The notes: a model not told the origin generated them from the sequence alone. DNA of 46,899 nt from an uncultured Collinsella sp. (GCA_902497065.1 CABVDH010000014.1:1-46899); one strand, 5' to 3'. Numbered from the stretch's first letter, positions 7,510 through 15,584 are shown. Program-made: numbers and translations.

Positions 7510-7546
7510 AAGGCCTCGGCTCGTTTGGTGCGAGCCGAAGCCTTTT
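7510..7546. terminator. bidirectional terminator between racemase and EcfT
   Basis: AAGGCCTCGGCTCG (7510-7523) pairs with CGAGCCGAAGCCTT (7531-7544), loop TTTGGTG, then TTTT on the plus strand. On the minus strand the run is TTTACTG, weaker, but it serves the gene ending at 7576. Confidence 0.8.
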
Positions 7547-7575
7547 GCGTTGGGGCGGTTGCTGTCGGTGGTGAA

Positions 7576-8322
7576 CTAGAACAGGAAGCCGATGACGATG
7601 AGGGCGATGCTGACGATGAGCACGGCGATGTCCAGGCCCTTGATGGGGTAGCGCTTGTACGAGCTGGCGCGCGTACGCAGATAGAAGCCGCGCTGTTCTG
7701 CCGCCAAGGCTGTGGCATCGGTCTTGCCCACACTCGAGATGAGCAGCGGCACGCACAGTGGCAGCATGAGCTTAAGCTTCTTGATGGGGTTCTTGGTGTC
7801 GTACTCGACGCCGCGTGCGGTCTGCGCCTCCATGATGGCGTTCATCTCCTGACCAAACACCGGCACAAAGCGCAGCGCCGTGGTAAAGGTGAAGGCATAG
7901 CGATACGGTACGTGCAGCACCTCGACGCAGGCGTTGGCAAGGTCGTTGAGCTTGGTCACCATGAGCATGAGGATGAGTGGTAACGCCACACCCAGCAGGC
8001 GCAGACAGGCCTTCGATCCCGTGATGAGGCCCGTGTCGGTGATAAAGCTCCACACCACGTTGCCATCGCGCATAAAGGCCAGCTGGAGCACCAGCATGAT
8101 AAGCGCGAGCGGAATCAGCAACTTGAGCAGCGAGAACAGACGTTCGACGACGCCGGCATAGGCACCCAGTGCAAGGGTGAGTGCCAAAAAGCCCAGCAGT
8201 GCCACGTAGGTGTCGGACAAAAAGATGCCGACGATGATGGCGGCGGCGAGGCCCAGTTTGACGACGGGGTTCAGGCGATGCAGCAGCGTATCGCCCGGCA
8301 TGTAGTCGATGACGTTAACCAC
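7576..8322 (-). CDS. ecfT: ECF transporter transmembrane protein EcfT
   Basis: About 248 residues with the EcfT plan: PGDTLLHRLNPVVKLG near the N-terminus, five to six hydrophobic segments and the coupling-helix motifs (ALRFVPVFGQEMNAIMEAQTARG, here quoted in part as EAQTARG, and ALAAEQRG). These Ala-Arg-Gly motifs contact the two ATPase subunits. It is the shared membrane scaffold of the energy-coupling-factor transporter. The GTG at 8322 overlaps the stop of the ATPase gene and has AAGGAGA nine bases upstream. An in-frame ATG at 8355 with GAGG is the alternative, giving 259 residues. Third gene of the leader-S-A-T operon. Confidence 0.9.
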   Translation of the reverse strand: MVNVIDYMPGDTLLHRLNPVVKLGLAAAIIVGIFLSDTYVALLGFLALTLALGAYAGVVERLFSLLKLLIPLALIMLVLQLAFMRDGNVVWSFITDTGLITGSKACLRLLGVALPLILMLMVTKLNDLANACVEVLHVPYRYAFTFTTALRFVPVFGQEMNAIMEAQTARGVEYDTKNPIKKLKLMLPLCVPLLISSVGKTDATALAAEQRGFYLRTRASSYKRYPIKGLDIAVLIVSIALIVIGFLF

Positions 8323-10066
8323 GGTGGACCATCTCCTTGGTAATTCGAACGACATCGGTGACCTCGCTCACCTGCGCAAAAGCGGGCGAGACGGAAGATG
8401 CCAGACGGCGCGAGAGTTCAATAACCTGGGGAGGCTCCACGTAGGCACGCCGCATGAGTTCGATGTTCGAGAACAGCTCGTGCGTGCGGCCGCGGTCGAG
8501 GATGCGACCGTCGGCCATTACCACAATGCGCTCGGCAAAGTCGGAGACGACTTCCATATCGTGGCAGACCATGATAACGGCGCAACCGCGCTCGGCCATG
8601 GTGCGCACCGTTTCCATGACGGTCATGCACTCGCGGTAATCAAGGCCGCTCGTGGGCTCGTCGAGCACGACGATCTTGGGCTCAACCACTACGACGGAGG
8701 CAAGCGCCACCATTTGTCGCTGACCGCGCGAGAGCGAGAAGGGCGCCTCGTCGGCCGGCAAGCCAAAGCGGTCGATGACGAGCTGGGCGCGACGCAGCGC
8801 CTCGGCACGGTCGATGCCGGCAAGCTCCAGGCCAAAGGCGACCTCGTCGAGCACGGTGTCCTTGCAGATCTGGCGGTCGGGGTTTTGGAAGAGGGTCGCG
8901 ACCTCGCGAGCGATGCGGCTCGTGGGAACGGCTGCGGTATCCAGTCCCGTGACGCGCACGCTGCCCGAGGCGGGCTTAAGCAGGCCTGTGAGCAGTTTGG
9001 TGAGCGTGGTCTTGCCGGCGCCGTTTTGGCCGACGATGCCCACGAGCTCGCCGGGATAGAGCGTCAGGCTAAGGTCGTGTACGGCGGCGCCGCCATTGGG
9101 ATAGGCAAACTCAACATGGTCGAAGGTGAGTACGGGTTCGGCGTCCTTGGCATGAGGGCGCAACGACGGTGCATGCGGGGAACCGGCGGGCGCCTGGGCT
9201 TCGATAGCCGCGCGTGCGGGGTCGACGATGCCCGAAATCATGCGCTCGGCCTCATCGACATCCAAGCAGGGGGTACCGCTTACCAGGCCATCGGCCTCGA
9301 GGCTATTGAAGATACGCGTGACGCGAGGGCAGTCGACGCCGATGGCACGGAGCTCGTCGGTATGCGCGAAGACCTCGTGTGGCTCGCCCTGCAGCGCGAT
9401 TTCGCCATGGTTGAGCACGAGCACGCGGTTGCAGTACTCCGAGAGCAGGGCGACCTTTTGCTCGACGACGACGATGGTGATTCCAAGTGCGCGGTTTGCC
9501 TCACGCAGCGTCTCGAAGACCAACGTGGAGCTGGCGGGGTCGAGTGCCGCGGTGGGCTCGTCGAGAACCAAGACGCGCGGACGCATGGCGAGGATGGCGG
9601 CGATGGCTACCTTTTGCTTCTGTCCGCCCGAGAGGGTGGCGATCTCGCGGTCGCGCAGGTCGCTGATGCCGACGGTCTCGAGAGTTTCGCTCACGCGCTG
9701 CTTGATCTGGTCGTGGGGAACGCCAAAGTTCTCGAGGCCAAAGAGCATCTCGTCCTCGACGACCGAAGCGACCATCTGCGTGTCGATATCCTGCAGCACA
9801 CTGCCGACGATTTGCGACACGTCGGTGAGCGAGACTTCGCAGGTGTCGTGGCCGTCGACCATGACGGACCCAAAGAACGTGCCGGTGTAGTGGTGGGGCA
9901 CGGCGCCCGACAGACAGGCGGCAAGCGTGGACTTGCCGGCGCCCGAGGGTCCGATGATGCCGATGAAATCTCCCTTGTTCACGCTGAGCGAGATGTGGCT
10001 GAGCGCTTGCTCGGTCTGCGTGCCATAGGAGAACGAGACATCGTCGACGTTGATGATCGTTTCCAT
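8315..10066 (-). CDS. ecfA: ECF transporter ATPase, two ABC domains fused in one chain
   Basis: A 583-residue protein with two complete ABC ATPase modules. Module 1 (about residues 1-270) has Walker A GPSGAGKST, signature LSGGQKQK and Walker B VLVLDEPTAALD. Module 2 (about 305-583) has GQNGAGKTT, a modified signature LSRGQRQM and Walker B IVVLDEPTSGLD. In ECF transporters the energising unit is normally an EcfA/EcfA' heterodimer; here both are one polypeptide. A linker of about 35 residues (ARAAIEAQAPAGSPHAPS) joins them. It overlaps EcfT by a few bases and follows the S component after 53 bases, so all three are one operon controlled by the Trp leader. Confidence 0.92.
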   Translation of the reverse strand: METIINVDDVSFSYGTQTEQALSHISLSVNKGDFIGIIGPSGAGKSTLAACLSGAVPHHYTGTFFGSVMVDGHDTCEVSLTDVSQIVGSVLQDIDTQMVASVVEDEMLFGLENFGVPHDQIKQRVSETLETVGISDLRDREIATLSGGQKQKVAIAAILAMRPRVLVLDEPTAALDPASSTLVFETLREANRALGITIVVVEQKVALLSEYCNRVLVLNHGEIALQGEPHEVFAHTDELRAIGVDCPRVTRIFNSLEADGLVSGTPCLDVDEAERMISGIVDPARAAIEAQAPAGSPHAPSLRPHAKDAEPVLTFDHVEFAYPNGGAAVHDLSLTLYPGELVGIVGQNGAGKTTLTKLLTGLLKPASGSVRVTGLDTAAVPTSRIAREVATLFQNPDRQICKDTVLDEVAFGLELAGIDRAEALRRAQLVIDRFGLPADEAPFSLSRGQRQMVALASVVVVEPKIVVLDEPTSGLDYRECMTVMETVRTMAERGCAVIMVCHDMEVVSDFAERIVVMADGRILDRGRTHELFSNIELMRRAYVEPPQVIELSRRLASSVSPAFAQVSEVTDVVRITKEMVHRG

Positions 10067-10119
10067 GGATACCTTTCATAGTCATTGGGGACGTTCTTTG
10101 GTGGTGGGGCAGCGATGAG

Positions 10120-10692
10120 TTAGTTGAGCTTCAGGGCCTTCTGGATGGGCAGATAGAGGGCGCCGACCAGAATGGCGTTAAAGACGGCGGTCATGGCGAC
10201 GACGGGCAGCATGGCGGCGGCGAGCTCGCCTACCACGCCGAGCATGGCCATCTTGATGACCATGAAGATGACGCCGGAGACAAAGGTGGTCAGGAAGGTT
10301 GCGACAATAGCGATGACGGGCTTGACCTGACCGTTCTTGCCGGCGGCGTTGACGATGCCGGCCATGAGCATGGCGGCGATGCCCTCGGCGGCAAAATCGA
10401 CGAACGGCGAAGTGGTGGTGATCTGGATCACGGCAGCCGAGATGAGGCCAATAACGAGCGCCTGGCCGATGTTGGGACGAACGACCAGGATGGTGAGGCA
10501 GAAGGCCGAGATGATGAACTCGGGGCTGATCATGCCGCCCGAGATGCCCGAGATTGCCTTGCCGACGGTGAAGTTGAGGATGAAGCCGGCAGCGAGCAGG
10601 ATGGCGAGCAGGACGAGGGCACGGACGTCGAGTTTGCCGCGGTCGGCGGTCTGGACGGTGCGGGGCTGGGCGGCGGTGGTGTTCTGAGACAT
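10120..10692 (-). CDS. trpP: ECF transporter substrate-binding (S) component, probable tryptophan transporter
   Basis: A 190-residue integral membrane protein with about six hydrophobic segments after a polar N-terminal 25 residues. The stretch MISPEFIISAFCLTILVVRP and the following GLISAAVIQITTTSPFVDF resemble the TrpP-type tryptophan S component, in which a PxF...GxxTGxxxxxTT pattern is typical. The assignment is supported by its position directly downstream of a leader peptide with three Trp codons in a row. It would bind tryptophan outside and dock on EcfT. ATG 10692 has AGGA eight bases upstream. The name trpP is a functional inference, since small S components diverge strongly. Confidence 0.75.
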   Translation of the reverse strand: MSQNTTAAQPRTVQTADRGKLDVRALVLLAILLAAGFILNFTVGKAISGISGGMISPEFIISAFCLTILVVRPNIGQALVIGLISAAVIQITTTSPFVDFAAEGIAAMLMAGIVNAAGKNGQVKPVIAIVATFLTTFVSGVIFMVIKMAMLGVVGELAAAMLPVVAMTAVFNAILVGALYLPIQKALKLN

Positions 10693-10771
10693 GGTGAAAA
10701 TCCTTTCGGAATGGGAGTGCAAGAGAAAAGCGGAGGCGCGTGATGCGAATGCGATCGGGCTCGAGATAGAA

Positions 10772-10801
10772 AAAGGCCCCCGGTCGAAACCGGAGGCCTT
10801 T
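10772..10801 (-). terminator. attenuator terminator of the Trp leader
   Basis: On the minus strand AAAGGCCTCCGGT pairs with ACCGGGGGCCTTT around a TTCG-type loop with one G-U pair, followed by TTTTTCT. It lies between the leader peptide stop (10837) and the S-component start (10692), as expected for a transcription attenuator. TCGACCG in its loop and 3' arm (10781-10787) can instead pair with CGGTCGA in the leader ORF (10843-10849), a possible antiterminator. Confidence 0.85.
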
Positions 10802-10836
10802 CAATCACCTAGAGCGCAAAAACAGGCGTGAGGGAC

Positions 10837-10905
10837 TCACTGTCGACCGATCGTATTCGCATCACGCCACCACCAGTTGTTAAGAGACTTCATCGTGTTC
10901 TTCAT
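10837..10905 (-). CDS. trpL: tryptophan leader peptide (22 residues, three consecutive Trp codons)
   Basis: A short ORF with a proper start (GGAG eight bases before ATG 10905) encodes 22 residues including LNNWWWRDANTIGRQ, then TGA. Residues 11-13 are TGG TGG TGG (10867-10875). GGCGTGA immediately after the Trp codons (10862-10868) can pair with TCACGCC (10825-10831) beyond the stop, and an attenuator hairpin follows. This is the layout of ribosome-mediated tryptophan attenuation: when charged tRNA-Trp is scarce the ribosome stalls on the Trp run and the terminator is avoided. It is too short to be a functional enzyme; its role is to sense tryptophan for the ECF operon. Confidence 0.88.
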   Translation of the reverse strand: MKNTMKSLNNWWWRDANTIGRQ

Positions 10906-10963
10906 GTCGGTGGCTCCTTTCGTGATGCCATGGCGCGGTCGCACCTAGTTGCTGTTGCGCTGC

Positions 10964-10969
10964 ACTATA
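10964..10969 (-). promoter_or_regulatory. -10 element of the Trp-leader/ECF operon
   Basis: TATAGT on the minus strand, 59 bases before the leader ATG. No good -35 was seen at 16-18 bases (TTTCCC region). This is the only convincing -10 between the upstream terminators and the leader. Confidence 0.5.
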
Positions 10970-11014
10970 GCACAGCAAAGTGTGTGCGGGGAAATCTTTT
11001 TTGAAAAGATTTCA

Positions 11015-11087
11015 GGCGGGTTTCCCGCCGGTCAAAAGAGTGGGCTGAGCGGGCGAGAGGCTGCCATTGCTGCCTTGCCCGCTCAGC
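11015..11087 (-). terminator. double hairpin terminator after the C69 peptidase gene
   Basis: Reading the minus strand from 11087, CTGAGCGGGC pairs with GCCCGCTCAG (11045-11054 and 11077-11086), followed by CCCACTCTTTT. A second stem GGCGGG/CCCGCC (11015-11029) is followed by TGAAATCTTTT. Together they separate the peptidase gene from the Trp-leader promoter. Confidence 0.7.
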
Positions 11088-11094
11088 TAAGACG

Positions 11095-13026
11095 TTACTC
11101 CTTATTGCGACGGTAGAGGAAGTAACCGCCCGCGGAGATGACGGCAACGCCAGCGATGGCGAATGCGGCCACCATGCGGCCATCAAAACGATCGCCAGTG
11201 GTGGGCAGGCCGCCCTTGGTGTTCGTCTTGTTAGTGGTTACCGTGGTCGTGGTGTCGGACTTGCCAGGCTTCTCAGGCTTGGCGGCCGGCTGCTCGGGCT
11301 TAGCGGGCTGCTCGGGAGTGCCAGGCTGCTCAGGAGTGCCGGGCTGATCCGGGGTGACCGGATCGGTGGCAAGAGCATCCTTGGCGTAGGTGATGGACAC
11401 CTTGAGGCCGTTGGTCTCGGTGTTCAGGTCGCTTGGGGTAAAGGGCTGGTCGAAGTTTTCGGCCTTCTGATAGGCGCGCATCTCCTGGAGCAGTGCCTTG
11501 CACTTCTTGTAGGTGTTCTCGGTAGCAGCCTTGCCGGCCTTGTTGGCCAGGGCAGTGCGGCCCTCGGTGGTCGTCTCGGCCAGCATGGCGGCGTCAACTT
11601 CCTTGTTCTGCTCGATAAGCTCGTTCTGGAGCGCATCGAGGTAGGCACGGACGCTGACACCAAGGGTGTCAGGGTTCTCGAAGCAGAGCGAGCTGATGTC
11701 CATGAGGACGTAGTTGATTGAGTTCTCGGGCTCCTCGTTGTACACGACGTCAGTCTGGTTGCAGTGATCGAAGGAGACGGTCTGATCGCTGAAGTACGGG
11801 CTGACCTCAGTTATCAGAGCGGAGTACAACGGGATGGCGACGGAGTACGCGGCGCGGGAGAGCATTTCCCACTGGATGGTAGCGACTTCGGGGTCATACC
11901 CGCGACGAATCTGGAAGAGGTTGATCTCGGTGTTGCGCTCGCTGCCGATGCAATAAACACCATCAGTGTTCGCGTTGAGGCCAGGGACGTTCTCGCCGCG
12001 GTTGCCAAAGGCACGAATCAGCTCAAAGGTGCTCCAGCCAGACTTGCCAGGCCTGAAGAACAGGGGCTGGATTTCGCTGACCATGGCTCCCTTTTGGTCA
12101 GGTTTTCCATCCTTCTTTACTGTGATAATGTCGTAATCTGTGCCTTCGGTCAGCTGACTACCAAAATAATCGCGGCCTTGCACATAGCGGGACCACTGGT
12201 TTACGCCGGAATCGGCGAGGCTCTCGCCATACGTTTGGGCGACATCGAATTTGCCGTCAGCGGAGTATTTGGCGAAGCCCTTCTCCACGGGCATGGACTC
12301 GATGCCCTCGGAGTGTAGGCAGTTCTCGGGGTCATCAAGGTCGACATCGTAGTTGAGGCTCCCGATATTAGGGTTGAGCGACGCGACGTCGTCAGCGAGC
12401 TTCATGGCGATCCACTGATGGGCGGAAAGTGTGGCGAACAGCCAGGTCTCGTTGTTGTCGGCGATGATGATCTGGTCGTTGGTGCAGACGCCTTGATCAT
12501 CGATCAGTCTGCCGAGAAGCTCGACGCCCTCGCGGGCCGTGGCGCTCTCGCCCAGGATGATGCTGCCGTAACTGTACTCGCCCAGACCCACTTTCTCATC
12601 GATGTGGTCTGCTGCATCGGCCTCCTCGTTATAGGAAGTGCTTAGCGTGGCAGAGCAGGAGACGCCCTTCTCGTTGATTCCGGCTTCGGAATAGGCGTCG
12701 GTGCGACCCATCCAGTTGGAGGGGTGGTCGCGTACATAGCTGTAACGATAGGTAGGCTTGTTCGAAGTGTATTCAAAAGCAGATTCAATAGAGCTGTACT
12801 TAAAGCCAGGTTCGCGGGCAGGTTCGATGCCGTAGTGCTTAAGATAGCGCTTGCCAAAGTCCTCGGCGCGGCCGTAGTACGTATTGCCGTCGGCCGTATA
12901 GTTTTTGCCCATGTACATCTGCGTGCAGGCGAGCGCAGATGTCGGCATGGACATGATGGTTGCAGCTCCAAAGGCGAGGCCTATGCCTAGCTTCTTGAGC
13001 GCGTTGACGGGGTGAGTTTTCCTCAT
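11095..13026 (-). CDS. C69-family dipeptidase, secreted and LPXTG-anchored
   Basis: A 643-residue surface protein. A signal peptide (residues 1-33, ending SALA) is followed directly by Cys34 (CTQMYMGKNYTADG), the expected N-terminal nucleophile of C69/U34 dipeptidases. YYGRAEDFG, ETWLFATLSAHQW and NTEINLFQIRRGYD fit that family. A helical region (about 480-560) precedes a Pro/Glu/Gln wall-spanning repeat (TPEQPGTPEQP). The sorting signal is LPTTGD, then a hydrophobic helix and RRNKE, so a sortase should link it to peptidoglycan. The reaction would be hydrolysis of dipeptides or small peptides outside the cell. No sortase gene is in the window. GGGAGGG precedes the ATG. Confidence 0.9.
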   Translation of the reverse strand: MRKTHPVNALKKLGIGLAFGAATIMSMPTSALACTQMYMGKNYTADGNTYYGRAEDFGKRYLKHYGIEPAREPGFKYSSIESAFEYTSNKPTYRYSYVRDHPSNWMGRTDAYSEAGINEKGVSCSATLSTSYNEEADAADHIDEKVGLGEYSYGSIILGESATAREGVELLGRLIDDQGVCTNDQIIIADNNETWLFATLSAHQWIAMKLADDVASLNPNIGSLNYDVDLDDPENCLHSEGIESMPVEKGFAKYSADGKFDVAQTYGESLADSGVNQWSRYVQGRDYFGSQLTEGTDYDIITVKKDGKPDQKGAMVSEIQPLFFRPGKSGWSTFELIRAFGNRGENVPGLNANTDGVYCIGSERNTEINLFQIRRGYDPEVATIQWEMLSRAAYSVAIPLYSALITEVSPYFSDQTVSFDHCNQTDVVYNEEPENSINYVLMDISSLCFENPDTLGVSVRAYLDALQNELIEQNKEVDAAMLAETTTEGRTALANKAGKAATENTYKKCKALLQEMRAYQKAENFDQPFTPSDLNTETNGLKVSITYAKDALATDPVTPDQPGTPEQPGTPEQPAKPEQPAAKPEKPGKSDTTTTVTTNKTNTKGGLPTTGDRFDGRMVAAFAIAGVAVISAGGYFLYRRNKE

Positions 13027-13261
13027 TTTCCCTCCCAGCGTGCGAAAGCCCTCTGTCGCCAGAGGGCTTCAGCCAATAAAGACACCCCATTAGCGTAACG
13101 AACTGGAAACAATATTCATCTATGAAAGACACTTACTCGATAAGCGTGATGAAATATGCGACGAGCGGTTAATTGTACTCAGTTTGTAGCTTTACTTTAA
13201 TAAAGACGCCCTGTAATTACTGTAGCCGAATAAAGTAGCTGGGAATGCCTGAAATGAAAAT
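13027..13261 (-). promoter_or_regulatory. upstream region of the C69 peptidase gene with 5'-UTR hairpin
   Basis: This 235-base stretch holds no gene. On the minus strand AAGCCCTCT/AGAGGGCTT (13046-13069, 6-base loop) forms a stem about 20 bases before the start codon. Further up the sequence is AT-rich. TTAAAG-17-TACAAT is a possible promoter (TACAAT near 13173-13178), seen by eye only. Confidence 0.4.
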
Positions 13262-13296
13262 CCCCTGCTGTTTGGCAAATGCATAAACAGCAGGGG
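13262..13296 (-). terminator. terminator of the lipid kinase/small membrane protein unit
   Basis: CCCCTGCTGTTT (13262-13273) and AAACAGCAGGGG (13285-13296) form a perfect 12-bp stem with an 11-base loop. On the minus strand it is followed by ATTTTCATTTC. Confidence 0.8.
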
Positions 13297-13332
13297 AGAC
13301 GATAATTGGATGAATATCATACCAATGTGGAA

Positions 13333-13425
13333 TTACTTCTTCCGGCGGTGAATCACGTTGATCGCATAGCCGACGAGCATGGCCAAAACGATGATGATAA
13401 AGCCGAGCAGGGGATTGTCGTTCAT
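13333..13425 (-). CDS. 30-residue single-span membrane protein downstream of the lipid kinase
   Basis: A very short ORF with a strong ribosome site (AGGAGG, six bases before ATG 13425). It encodes MNDNPLLG, a hydrophobic helix (about residues 9-24) and a basic tail HRRKK. It begins nine bases after the stop of the lipid kinase gene and is followed by a terminator, so it is a genuine operon member by position, start signal and topology (N-out or N-in, basic end probably cytoplasmic). I recognise no family. It could modulate the kinase at the membrane, but this is speculation. Confidence 0.7.
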   Translation of the reverse strand: MNDNPLLGFIIIVLAMLVGYAINVIHRRKK

Positions 13426-13434
13426 AGGGTCCTC

Positions 13435-14352
13435 CTATTTTCCGAGCGGGGAGAATTCGTCGACGATGAGGTCGAGGCATTGTGGAAGCGCGCGGGCTCC
13501 AAAGACGCCCGAATTGCTGGAGATAATTTCGCCATCGAACTGCATGCCCAGCGACGGGGTGCAGGTGATCTTGGCTTCCTTGGTCTGGATGATCTTGAAC
13601 TGCGGGCGCCCGAGTACCTTGCCGGCGGGGTCGAGTGCGGCGGTGATCACGGTAGGTAGCAGCTGCACGGTGCGCACGGGTTCGATGACCGCAATGTCGA
13701 CCATGCCATCGTTCATACGGCAGTCGGGGAACAGGTTGATGTCGTTTTGGATGACCGAGGTGTTGCCGGCCATGCAGCAGATGCCGTCGAGCTCCTCGAC
13801 AATGCCGTCATGCTCAATCGTAAAGTGCGCCACCGTGGGATTGGGCGTGGCGAGCGCGGAGAGGAAGTAGGCGATCTCGCCGATGTCGTTTTTGGTGGGG
13901 GCGGCCTTCATCATGATCTCGGCGTCGAAGCCCGAGCCGGCGATGATGATAAAGCCGTGGCGCTTCTCGTTGCCGTTCTCGTCGAGCCAAAAGAGCTCAC
14001 CCATGTCGACTTTGACCGTGCGACCGGCACGGCAGGCCTTGGCGAGCGCCGCTGCCTCGGGGGCATTGCCGATGTTGTTGAAGAACAGGCAGGCTGTGCC
14101 GGAGGGGAAGACGAGCGTGGGGACACCGCACCCGCGCATCTGGTCGAGCACGTTGGAGACGGTGCCGTCGCCGCCCGAAACGACCACGCGGTCAAACTCG
14201 CGCACGTCTGCCACGGCATCCTCGGGCTCCATGCCATCGCCGATAAAACGCATCACGACCTCGTCGCCGCCCTGCGCGAGGGCGTGCGTGAATGCGTAGA
14301 TTTCATCTGAGCTGGGGCCCGATGCCGGGTTGTGGATGATAAGGCAGCGCAT
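13435..14352 (-). CDS. diacylglycerol kinase-family lipid kinase
   Basis: A 305-residue soluble protein of the DAGK/YegS/DgkB family. The N-terminal domain carries IIHNPASGPSS and VVVSGGDGTVSNVLDQM with the GGDGT nucleotide-binding motif at about residues 60-64. PTLVFPSGTACLFFNNIGNA replaces the usual GTxNDFAR segment. The C-terminal beta-sandwich (from about 125) has IIAGSGFDAEIM and a final MQFDGEII. It would phosphorylate diacylglycerol or a related lipid with ATP at the membrane face. Start ATG 14352 follows GGGAAC. It forms a unit with the 30-residue membrane protein and is divergent from RNase D. Confidence 0.88.
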   Translation of the reverse strand: MRCLIIHNPASGPSSDEIYAFTHALAQGGDEVVMRFIGDGMEPEDAVADVREFDRVVVSGGDGTVSNVLDQMRGCGVPTLVFPSGTACLFFNNIGNAPEAAALAKACRAGRTVKVDMGELFWLDENGNEKRHGFIIIAGSGFDAEIMMKAAPTKNDIGEIAYFLSALATPNPTVAHFTIEHDGIVEELDGICCMAGNTSVIQNDINLFPDCRMNDGMVDIAVIEPVRTVQLLPTVITAALDPAGKVLGRPQFKIIQTKEAKITCTPSLGMQFDGEIISSNSGVFGARALPQCLDLIVDEFSPLGK

Positions 14353-14382
14353 ACTTACGTTCCCGTTCTGTGACTAACCGAG

Positions 14383-14388
14383 TATAGT
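14383..14388 (+). promoter_or_regulatory. candidate -10 for rnd
   Basis: TATAGT lies 62 bases before the start at 14451, with TTCCCG 17 bases further up as a poor -35. Weak, by eye. Confidence 0.3.
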
Positions 14389-14450
14389 TGTAAGGCAATG
14401 CCGATATCCTACCCGTGTTTTTCGGGCCTAACCTTATTCGATGGGTTGAT

Positions 14451-15584
14451 ATGTACATTTCCACACATCAGGCTCTACTCGACTTTTGCCAGCGCGCCCG
14501 TGAGTTCGACGCGATTGCCGTCGATACCGAGTTTTTGCGCGAGCGCACGTTCCATCCGCGTCTATGTTTGGTTCAGATTGCCACCCCTGCTGAGAGCGTC
14601 GCGGTCGATCCCCTGGTAATCGACGACCTATCGCCGCTGGCCGAGCTTATGGCCGACGAGAGCGTGACCAAGGTCTTCCACGCGTGCTCGCAGGATATGG
14701 AGGTCATGCTCCATACCGTGGGCGTGCTGCCACGACCGATTTTCGATACGCAGGTCGCCGCCGCCTTTTTGGGCGAGCGCCAGCAGATTTCGTATGGCGC
14801 GCTTGTTCAGACGTTCTGCGGCGTATCGCTGCCCAAGACCGAGTCACTGACCGACTGGTCGCGCCGCCCGCTGACCGATAAGCAGATTGAGTATGCGATC
14901 GATGACGTCAAGTACCTGATCGTCGCCTATACCGAGATGATGAGCCGCCTGCGCGAGCTGGGCCGTGTGGACTGGGTGCTCGACGAGCTGCGCCCGCTGG
15001 CTGACGAGTCGCACTATCGCGCCGATCGCCACGAGGCGTTCCGCAAGGTCAAGCGCATCAATTCGTGCAGCCGTCATCAGCTGGGTATCGCGCGCGAGCT
15101 CGCCGCCTGGCGCGAGGACCGCGCCGAGCGCCGTAACATCCCGCGCAAGTGGGTCATGTCCGACGACACGCTGCTAGCGCTCGTTAAGCGCAATCCCGTG
15201 CGCGTTGAGGAGTTCCGTAGCATTCGCGGTACCGATCAATTGGGGGAGCGCGACGTGGACGGTGCGCTCATGGCCATCAAGCGCGGTGCGAGCTGTCCGC
15301 ACGATCGCCTGCCGCTCTTGGTGCGCGGACATCGTCAGATTTCGCCGGAGCTGGAGAGCGTGACTGACCTTATGTATGCGCTTATCCGCCTGGTTGCCGA
15401 GCGCTCAGGCGTTGCGACCTCGGTCATTGCCTCGCGCGATGACCTGGCCGACTACATTGAGCATCCCGAGCAGAGCCGCCTGCGCGAAGGTTGGCGCTTT
15501 GAGCTTGTGGGCTCGCGCCTAGACGATCTGCTTTCCGGCAATATGGGGTTGACGGTGAAGGACGGCAAAATCGAGCTCCTGTAG
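14451..15584 (+). CDS. rnd: ribonuclease D
   Basis: A 377-residue 3'-5' exoribonuclease of the DEDD superfamily. The exonuclease domain is residues 1 to about 180: AVDTEFLRERTFHPRLCLVQ (first Asp and Glu), KVFHACSQDMEVM (second Asp) and YAIDDVKYLIVAYTEM (last Asp and Tyr). HRDC domains follow (DDTLLALVKRNPVRVEEF and a second copy near the C-terminus). It trims tRNA and other structured RNA 3' ends in the cytoplasm. The ATG at 14451 gives MYISTHQALLDFC, the usual beginning; a TTG upstream at 14415 is in frame but less likely. Its ribosome site is weak (GGG). Confidence 0.92.
   Translation: MYISTHQALLDFCQRAREFDAIAVDTEFLRERTFHPRLCLVQIATPAESVAVDPLVIDDLSPLAELMADESVTKVFHACSQDMEVMLHTVGVLPRPIFDTQVAAAFLGERQQISYGALVQTFCGVSLPKTESLTDWSRRPLTDKQIEYAIDDVKYLIVAYTEMMSRLRELGRVDWVLDELRPLADESHYRADRHEAFRKVKRINSCSRHQLGIARELAAWREDRAERRNIPRKWVMSDDTLLALVKRNPVRVEEFRSIRGTDQLGERDVDGALMAIKRGASCPHDRLPLLVRGHRQISPELESVTDLMYALIRLVAERSGVATSVIASRDDLADYIEHPEQSRLREGWRFELVGSRLDDLLSGNMGLTVKDGKIELL

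Noticed and set aside
8309..10081. A 590-codon open frame on the plus strand across the ECF ATPase gene
   Set aside because: The minus strand encodes two complete ABC modules; the opposite frame has no recognisable domain.
10977..11014. AATCTTTT/AAAAGATT inverted repeat as a separate regulatory site
   Set aside because: It is the U-rich end of the terminator pair after the C69 peptidase gene and needs no other explanation.
11293..11350. Short tandem DNA repeats as a CRISPR or minisatellite
   Set aside because: They encode the Pro/Glu/Gln wall-spanning repeats of the LPXTG protein; there are no spacers.
12922..13026. C69 peptidase as a lipoprotein (Ala-Leu-Ala-Cys at the signal peptide end)
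   Set aside because: The Cys is the expected N-terminal nucleophile of the family, the -3 residue is not Leu, and the protein has an LPTTG wall anchor.
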